A stretch of 64,000 bases of DNA from CAYMKL01 sp964390805 (lineage in GTDB: Bacteria > Chloroflexota > Anaerolineae > VGOG01): NCBI GenBank assembly GCA_964390805.1, contig CAYMKL010000022.1:5324-69323 (forward strand), in the 5' to 3' direction. A program made the position numbers and the translations under genes. Of the stretch, positions 59,211 to 64,000 are shown piece after piece. Within the stretch, counting starts at the first letter, position 1. Each line of letters opens with the position of its first letter. The notes under the pieces were generated by a model, which did no database searches, was not told the DNA's origin, and saw only the letters and a program-made list of their open reading frames with translations.

Positions 59211-60698
59211 TCAATGGACTTCCAGCACTGGGACCGACGGCGTTGGCTGCACTGTGCGTCCACGATAGGGACGCGAAGTCCCTTCCGGTGTTGGCTGGGG
59301 CACCCGCCCACCTTCGTAGCGGATCTGCTCCGCCAGGACGCTTTGGTAACGCTGCATCAGCTCGGCATCCTTGACCATCGCCTCGTCGCCCGTGAGACGC
59401 GCCACCTCGCGCAGCGCCTGCTCCAGGTCGTAGGCCAGGCCCCAGGCATCCTCGTAGCGGCGCGCCTGGTACAACTGATCAATCTCCTCCAGCCCCTCGG
59501 CCGTGCGCTGGATGGCGAAGTTGCGCAGCACCTCCAGGTCCCACAAGGGGTCATAGTCCGCCCCGGTGCCGGTGCGCGCCGTGACCTCCTGTGTCACTTG
59601 CTCAAGTCGCTGGGCAAAGATATCGAAATAATCCAGCGTCACCGTAGCCATCACGCGCTCCCCTCCTCGTCCCGGACTCACCTGCAACTGGGCCAGCAGC
59701 ACCTGGCCATCGCCAGTGCCCAACTCCTGCATGGTGATCTGCACGGGGCCGGCAGGCGGCCGCCCCTCGTAGCCAGTGAGACCGAGCATCTCCACGCCCT
59801 CTCCAGGGTACACCGTCACCGCCACCTCGCGGGCCACTTTTTCCATCAATCCCGCCACCTCGCGGCGGAAAACCTTGTCCATCTCCTCCGCAGAGTCTAC
59901 GAAGTGATAGGCTCCCTTGCCCTGCCGCGCCAACTGGCTCAGCAACTGGTCGTTGAAATCCAGCCCCAGGCCAATGGTGGAGAGGTAGATGCCACGCTGG
60001 TTGTAAGCCAGCGCCTCGCCAGCGATCTGGTCTGAGTCTGTGACCCCTCGGTTGGCGATGCCATCGGTCAGCAGGATGACGCGGTTGTTGCGGCGGATGT
60101 CGAAGTTCTTGTCCACCTCCTGGAAGCCTAGCATCAGGCCGGCGTGCAGGTTGGTGGAACCCCGTGGGTACAGCCCCTCAACGGCCCGGTCGATCCAGCG
60201 ACGGTCGCCAACGCGCTGCGCCGGCAATACCGCCTCGGTCTGGTCGTCGTAGCCGATCACGGCCACGATGTCGTTGGGGTCGAGGCTGCGGAAGAAGACG
60301 CGCAGCGATTGCTGCAGATAGGGCCACTTGTCCGGCGCGTCCATCGAGCCGCTGCGGTCAATGACCAGCGCCAGGTTCAGCGGTGTGACCTGTTCGTCCT
60401 CCGCCTCTCGCGCCTGCACGCCGATCTGCAGCCAGACCTCACCGCCCGCGGTGGGGATTTGCTCGTTGCCCAACCGCAGGTCGAGTCCCAGCGCCGTCTC
60501 CGTCGGTGCCGGGAAATGCTGCTCGTAGTAATTGAGATACTCGGCGACCCGTACCTCCTCCGCTGGCACGATGACCCCCTGGTTGATCAGGGCCCGGCTG
60601 CGTGCTTTGCTGGCGTCCTGCGGCGCTGCGCACGCTCCTGTCAACAAGGCAACTCCCAACATCAGAGCCAGCAATAGAGACTTCCTTCTGTTCAACAT
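59211..60698 (-). CDS. VWA-domain lipoprotein
   Basis: A 495-residue surface lipoprotein. The signal peptide is MLNRRKSLLLALMLGVALLT, with the lipobox at TGAC. A short pre-domain (VRVAEYLNYYEQHFPAPTET) resembles the N-terminus of YfbK-type proteins. The von Willebrand A domain has an intact MIDAS (LALVIDRSGSMDAPDKW, then GSTNLHAGLML and LLTDGIANRG). After it come a beta domain and C-terminal helices. AAGGAGG lies 8 nt before the ATG. It is divergent from an HTH-TM-TPR regulator with overlapping promoters, so the two are likely functionally linked. Confidence 0.88.
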   Translation of the reverse strand: MLNRRKSLLLALMLGVALLTGACAAPQDASKARSRALINQGVIVPAEEVRVAEYLNYYEQHFPAPTETALGLDLRLGNEQIPTAGGEVWLQIGVQAREAEDEQVTPLNLALVIDRSGSMDAPDKWPYLQQSLRVFFRSLDPNDIVAVIGYDDQTEAVLPAQRVGDRRWIDRAVEGLYPRGSTNLHAGLMLGFQEVDKNFDIRRNNRVILLTDGIANRGVTDSDQIAGEALAYNQRGIYLSTIGLGLDFNDQLLSQLARQGKGAYHFVDSAEEMDKVFRREVAGLMEKVAREVAVTVYPGEGVEMLGLTGYEGRPPAGPVQITMQELGTGDGQVLLAQLQVSPGRGGERVMATVTLDYFDIFAQRLEQVTQEVTARTGTGADYDPLWDLEVLRNFAIQRTAEGLEEIDQLYQARRYEDAWGLAYDLEQALREVARLTGDEAMVKDAELMQRYQSVLAEQIRYEGGRVPQPTPEGTSRPYRGRTVQPTPSVPVLEVH

Positions 60699-60779
60699 GA
60701 TCCTTCCTCCTTTTTTGTTTTTTGGGGGAGCTCTTCTGCTCCCTGTTTGATCCGGCTTTGCAGCCGGCCTCCTTTGTGC

Positions 60780-60812
60780 TACAATAGTAACCCATCCGCT
60801 GTTGCATTTCAA
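60780..60812. promoter_or_regulatory. Overlapping divergent promoters
   Basis: On the minus strand TTGAAA (60807-60812), 17 nt, TACTAT (60784-60789) reads into the VWA gene. On the plus strand TACAAT (60780-60785), with TTTGCA 17 nt upstream at 60757-60762, reads into the HTH-TPR gene. The two -10 hexamers share two bases, so only one promoter can be occupied at a time. Confidence 0.65.
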
Positions 60813-60861
60813 GAGCCAATTGTGTACCATTGACAGTGACACGGTGTGACAGGAGCTGCAC

Positions 60862-62373
60862 ATGGAGTCATTCGCACAACTTCTCGTGCGATACATGCGC
60901 CGCGTCGGCATCACCGATGCCGAACTGGCCCGCGCCATCGGCGTGCGCCGCCAGACCATCTTTCGCTGGAAAGAGGGGCTAACCGCGCGCCCCCGCCACC
61001 GCGAGGATGTGCTGCGTTGCGCCGACAAGCTGCGACTGATGCCCCAGGAACGAGACGAATTCCTCCTGGCAGCAGGCTTCGCCCCTGAGGAGCCGGTATC
61101 GCCTCTGCCCGCCATTATGGAAGCAGAAGCGCCCGCTTCGAAGCCCCGCCGTCCGCACTGGGGATTGCCTATTGCCGCAGCCGTCCTGATCATCGTGGCC
61201 GCGCTTATCGGATGGGCACTGGCGAGAAAGGCCAGCGAGCGACGCCAACTCGCTCCAGTCGTCCCCGCCGGTCCCGGCGAAACATTGGTGCTCGTCAGTC
61301 GCTTCGCCAACTACTCTGAGCGCGTGGGCTACAACGTGGCTGGCCGCATCCGCGAGGCATTGCAGGAGGAATTCGAGGGGGAGGCCCTGGCCGACAGCCG
61401 CGTGGCCATCTGGGCGCAGCCGCTGACGGGCCGGGACGAGGCAGTGCAGATGGGGCAAGAGTACGGAGCGACGGTGGTGATCTGGGGGGAATACGACAGC
61501 GGGCGGGTGCTGACCAACTTCACATTGCCGTCCGAGCAGGAAGCGATGCGCACCGTGCGCCAGGTGACCACGCCAGCAGACCTGACCGCGGCCATCAACA
61601 CCGAACTGCCAACCACGGCGCGTTGGGTCGCGCTGATCAGTGTGGGACAGGTGCACTACGCCGCTGGTCGCTACCAGCAGGCGTTGGCCGCCTTCGAGCG
61701 AGCGCTGAGCTATCCGCCCGGAGATGAGAGTGCACTGGCCAGCGCCTACTTTGCGCTGGGTTACATCTACGGCCTGCAAGGGGATCCAGATCAGGCCATA
61801 GCCTACTACGCACGCGCCATCGAACAAAATCCTTCCCTGGTTTCAGCCTACAACAACCGTGGAGTGGCCTATCTGGAGCAAGGAGGGAAAAACAACCTGC
61901 AGCGAGCCATCAGTGACTTCGGTCAGGCCATCGAGCTCGTTCCAGCGTTGGCTGCCCCGTACCTCAATCGCGGTCTGGCCTACTTTGCGCTGGGGGAAGC
62001 TTATGGTCAACAATCGCTGGCGGACTTGCAGCAGGCACAGGCCCTGCAACCCGATGCTCCTGGGCCGAACAACGCCCTCTGCTGGGAGCTGAGCCTACTC
62101 GGCCAACCCGAAGATGCGCTGCCCTACTGCGAGAATGCTGTAGCAACTGACTCTACAGCGCTCAGCCGCGACAGCCGTGGCTTGACCTACGCGCTGCTAG
62201 GCCGTACCGAAGAAGCCATCAGCGACTTTGAGGCTTTCCTGGCCTGGCTGGACGCGCAGCCTGAGGATGCTCAGGCACGCTATGATACTAGCCGTCGAGC
62301 ATGGATCGAGGCATTGCGAGGGGGGCGTAACCCGTTTAGTGAGGAGACCCTGCGAGCTCTTCGGGCCGAATAG
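60862..62373 (+). CDS. Membrane-anchored HTH regulator with TPR sensor domain (CadC-like layout)
   Basis: A 503-residue protein. A Cro/C1-type helix-turn-helix occupies residues 5-70 (ITDAELARAIGVRRQTIFRW), followed by a linker and a transmembrane helix at 101-120 (GLPIAAAVLIIVAALIGWAL). A TolB-N/FlgO-like domain comes next (to about 250), then five or six TPRs (YQQALAAFERALSYPPGDES, LGRTEEAISDFEAFLAWLDA). This puts the DNA-binding domain inside and the TPR sensor outside, as in CadC or ToxR. AGGAG stands 7 nt before the ATG. Confidence 0.85.
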   Translation: MESFAQLLVRYMRRVGITDAELARAIGVRRQTIFRWKEGLTARPRHREDVLRCADKLRLMPQERDEFLLAAGFAPEEPVSPLPAIMEAEAPASKPRRPHWGLPIAAAVLIIVAALIGWALARKASERRQLAPVVPAGPGETLVLVSRFANYSERVGYNVAGRIREALQEEFEGEALADSRVAIWAQPLTGRDEAVQMGQEYGATVVIWGEYDSGRVLTNFTLPSEQEAMRTVRQVTTPADLTAAINTELPTTARWVALISVGQVHYAAGRYQQALAAFERALSYPPGDESALASAYFALGYIYGLQGDPDQAIAYYARAIEQNPSLVSAYNNRGVAYLEQGGKNNLQRAISDFGQAIELVPALAAPYLNRGLAYFALGEAYGQQSLADLQQAQALQPDAPGPNNALCWELSLLGQPEDALPYCENAVATDSTALSRDSRGLTYALLGRTEEAISDFEAFLAWLDAQPEDAQARYDTSRRAWIEALRGGRNPFSEETLRALRAE

Positions 62374-62378
62374 TGAGC

Positions 62379-62407
62379 TTGACGTTTTCGGGCAAATAGT
62401 CTATACT
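62379..62407 (+). promoter_or_regulatory. Promoter of the tRNA operon
   Basis: TTGACG (62379-62384), 17 nt, TATACT (62402-62407), 10 nt before the first tRNA. Confidence 0.85.
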
Positions 62408-62416
62408 ATTAGCAGA

Positions 62417-62490
62417 CGGGGCGTAGCGCAGATGGCCAGCGCGCAGCGTTTGGGACGCTGAGGTCGGCGGTTCAAGTCCGCCCGCCCCGA
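62417..62490 (+). tRNA. tRNA-Pro (UGG)
   Basis: A 74-nt cloverleaf with acceptor CGGGGCG/CGCCCCG, anticodon loop TTTGGGA (UGG) and T loop TTCAAGT. CCA is not encoded. First of a three-tRNA operon. Confidence 0.95.
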
Positions 62491-62578
62491 CCTGGTTGGC
62501 AGATAGCGGATGGCGCATAGCAGATAGCCAATTGCAGATAGCATTATTAGCCATCAGCTATCGGCCATCAGCCAACAC

Positions 62579-62650
62579 GCGGGAGTAGCTCAGTGGTAGA
62601 GCTCCTGCCTTCCAAGCAGGCTGTCGCGAGTTCAAGTCTCGTCTCCCGCT
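62579..62650 (+). tRNA. tRNA-Gly (UCC)
   Basis: A 72-nt cloverleaf with acceptor GCGGGAG/CTCCCGC and anticodon loop CTTCCAA (UCC). CCA is not encoded. The 88-nt spacer before it holds short CAGATAGC-type repeats. Confidence 0.95.
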
Positions 62651-62655
62651 CTGTT

Positions 62656-62727
62656 GGGCCCATAGCTCAATGGCAGAGCAACCGGCTCATAACCGGTCGG
62701 TTCTTGGTTCGAGTCCAAGTGGGCCCA
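62656..62727 (+). tRNA. tRNA-Met (CAU), elongator or Ile2
   Basis: A 72-nt cloverleaf, acceptor GGGCCCA/TGGGCCC, anticodon loop CTCATAA (CAU). It lacks the initiator features and is either elongator Met or lysidine-modified Ile; the sequence alone does not decide. Confidence 0.9.
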
Positions 62728-62824
62728 CTGATACTACAACGGCTTCAAAACAAAACGAATCGGGTGTAAAGGTGCGCTTCTGGCGGTGCCAAGCCAAAGC
62801 AGCCAACCCCAACTCTCAACTCCG

Positions 62825-62871
62825 ACGCCAGCCGAGGTTGCACTCTTGCGTGCCCTGAGGCTGGCGTTTTT
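62825..62871 (+). terminator. Terminator-like hairpin after the tRNA operon
   Basis: ACGCCAGCC and GGCTGGCGT pair over 9 bp with a 25-nt loop, followed by TTTTTG. It is about 100 nt past the last tRNA and probably ends that transcript. Confidence 0.65.
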
Positions 62872-62903
62872 GTATTAGAGGGGGCGGCCCAGCTCATCAC
62901 CGG

Positions 62904-62996
62904 TGCGGCCACGATGCAAAAGTGCGCTTCAAGCTCGACTTCGAGGCGGACGAGGTGATCATTGATTTCCGGGTGACCAGGTTGCGGCTGCTATGA
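62904..62996 (+). pseudogene. C-terminal fragment of an unidentified protein
   Basis: The frame CGHDAKVRFKLDFEADEVII DFRVTRLRLL ends at TGA, with no start codon. The composition and strand pattern look coding, but I do not recognise the family. The region from 62728 to 63314 otherwise contains only the terminator hairpin, an imperfect CGGATA-type repeat near 63000, and the IS remnant. Confidence 0.4.
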
Positions 62997-63110
62997 GGCA
63001 ACGGATAGGCAGCGGATAAGATCTCCTAAATCTTGTCAAATCCCCGTCGGCGCATACCAGCAGATGAACTAGCGAGGGGCTCTATCTGCTTATCTGTTCG
63101 CCAGCTAGGC

Positions 63111-63262
63111 CGCTTACTTGACAACGTGTACATGCACAAGCGTATTCATTCTTCGCTGGGCTATCTCACCCCAGCCGAGTTTGAAGCCCAATGGCGAGAG
63201 AATCAGGTCCTTGAGTTGAACTAAAAACCGTCAAAAAAGTGTCCAATCTCAGGGGGGCAGTT
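63111..63262 (+). mobile_element. Remnant of an IS3-type transposase and right end
   Basis: LLDNVYMHKRIHSSLGYLTP followed by AEFEAQWRENQ is the conserved C-terminus of IS3-family OrfB integrases. Just after its stop comes AAAGTGTCCAATCTCAGG followed by a G run, resembling IS3 terminal repeats. The catalytic DDE part and left end are missing, so it is inactive. Confidence 0.75.
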
Positions 63263-63314
63263 TAGAGGCTCCTTGCTCATTGGGGTGTGTCTGAGACGAG
63301 TTGGGAGGGAGCTT

Positions 63315-63992
63315 ATGAAACACTGGCTATTTGTCCGAATCCTGTTCCGCCGATTTTCCTCTAAACATCTTCGCTTTCTAATCTGGATTTACCTTGTGGC
63401 ATTGCTCTTCCTATCTTTCTACTCGAAAGCTTCCACTCAAGTAGGTTTTGTAACTCAAGAAATGCAGCGTCCACTGAGGGCTGACTACCCACCGACTGAA
63501 GCTGAGAATAGCCTTTATTTCCTTATCCCGCCAAGATGGGAAAGCGTAGGTTATATGTTTAAGCTCGAAAATGAGAGCAACTCAGTTGTTGGATTCAGAG
63601 TGTATGTTGGATCTGTTCTTCAACCTCAAATCGAGCAAACCCTCCTACCTCAAGAAGTCAAATCCATAGATTTGACAGATTCCTGGTTTGAAACACGCCT
63701 GATCAAGATTGAATCCGATAGACCCTTGTATGGGGAGTTCCTCGTTCATACGCCTGACGAAAGAACTCCAAAAGTACCGGCTTTTTCTAGGGGTTTGAAG
63801 ACGGCGACTTTTGAATTCTATAAGGGTCCAGAAGCAGAAGGAATGATACATCTGGCTAATGTCAATAGCAAGCCAATCAGTGTTGAAATAGTGACACGTG
63901 ACCCTCACGAGGTTGTGTTAGAGGAAAAAGAGATGTACTTGGTGCCTAATTCGACAATGGCACATTTCTCGGCTGACTTCTCGCTGATCTAG
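63315..63992 (+). CDS. Membrane-anchored exported protein of unknown function
   Basis: A 225-residue protein starting MKHWLFVRILFRRFSSKHLR, with a membrane helix (FLIWIYLVALLFLSFYSKAS) and a beta-rich exterior (YMFKLENESNSVVGFRVYVG, FEFYKGPEAEGMIHLANVNS). It is not recognised. The ATG at 63315 follows GGAGGG by 5-6 nt. Its base composition is clearly lower in G+C than the rest of the window, and it lies next to an IS remnant, which suggests acquisition by transfer. Confidence 0.72.
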   Translation: MKHWLFVRILFRRFSSKHLRFLIWIYLVALLFLSFYSKASTQVGFVTQEMQRPLRADYPPTEAENSLYFLIPPRWESVGYMFKLENESNSVVGFRVYVGSVLQPQIEQTLLPQEVKSIDLTDSWFETRLIKIESDRPLYGEFLVHTPDERTPKVPAFSRGLKTATFEFYKGPEAEGMIHLANVNSKPISVEIVTRDPHEVVLEEKEMYLVPNSTMAHFSADFSLI

Positions 63993-64000
63993 CATTGGGA

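Noticed and set aside
59211..61310. 699-residue reading of the VWA gene
   Set aside because: Its first 204 codons are antisense to the HTH-TPR gene; the lipoprotein start at 60698 is well supported.
62728..62824. Possible fourth tRNA or small RNA after tRNA-Met
   Set aside because: No cloverleaf can be drawn; only the terminator-like stem is supported.
1..64000. CRISPR array, prophage or rRNA operon
   Set aside because: No regularly spaced repeats, phage structural genes or rRNA sequence were seen.

Overview
The window looks like a high-GC chromosomal segment of an uncultured Chloroflexota, probably Anaerolineae-like (inferred, not proven). The reasons are: solute-binding lipoproteins with long EVEKEV-type repeat linkers, TPT-rich extracytoplasmic linkers, tRNAs without encoded CCA, abundant GxxExxY/DUF559/TldD-type genes, and many short palindromic intergenic repeats. 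Most of it is ordinary chromosome, with decayed toxin-antitoxin genes, MITE-like repeats and one IS3-type remnant scattered through it.

Layout. 1-2.8 kb: the 5' part of rqcH and a TPT-linker polysaccharide deacetylase. 3.2-12.1 kb: a seven-gene minus-strand catabolic operon behind a consensus promoter (SBP, two oligopeptide-type permeases, two ornithine-cyclodeaminase paralogues, an amidohydrolase and an acid-sugar-dehydratase-like enolase superfamily enzyme). 12.1-19.6 kb: a minus-strand run of nucleic-acid-type genes (nitroreductase, two DUF488 proteins, GxxExxY, a dual-OB protein, a DUF559-RecQ fusion and a UPF0158-DUF6429 fusion). 19.6-24.2 kb: a secreted glycoside hydrolase, a putative TumE-type toxin pair and a Ca2+/H+ antiporter. 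24.5-35.3 kb: a sugar locus with a LacI regulator that has its own double operator, an ABC importer without ATPase, an aldo/keto reductase, an AraM-type glycerol-1-phosphate dehydrogenase, a glycerol-kinase-like protein lacking the usual catalytic Asp, and a GH42 beta-galactosidase.

35.2-46.8 kb: a membrane spermidine-synthase-like protein with an epimerase, TldD/PmbA proteases, FmdB, two DUF881 proteins, signal peptidase I, and an RpiB-DeoC pair. Both members of that pair carry N-terminal helices resembling bacterial-microcompartment encapsulation peptides. 46.9-48.1 kb: decayed PIN and DUF3368 toxin modules. 48.1-53.2 kb: groES-groEL with a perfect CIRCE operator, a DapA-family aldolase, lysS, and greA with a MITE inserted at its stop codon. 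53.4-53.5 kb: a selenocysteine tRNA with its own promoter. 53.5-62.4 kb: TPR and beta-propeller proteins, an M28-type peptidase, a RelE toxin pair, and a VWA lipoprotein divergent from a membrane-anchored HTH-TPR regulator. 62.4-64 kb: a Pro-Gly-Met tRNA operon, gene remnants, and a lower-GC exported protein.

The most promising leads are the RpiB-DeoC pair (a possible satellite of a sugar-phosphate microcompartment whose shell genes lie elsewhere), the GH42/AraM/kinase locus (a possible galactosyl-glycerol route), and repeated cases where palindromic repeats have become in-frame coding sequence, including the linker that joins DUF559 to RecQ.
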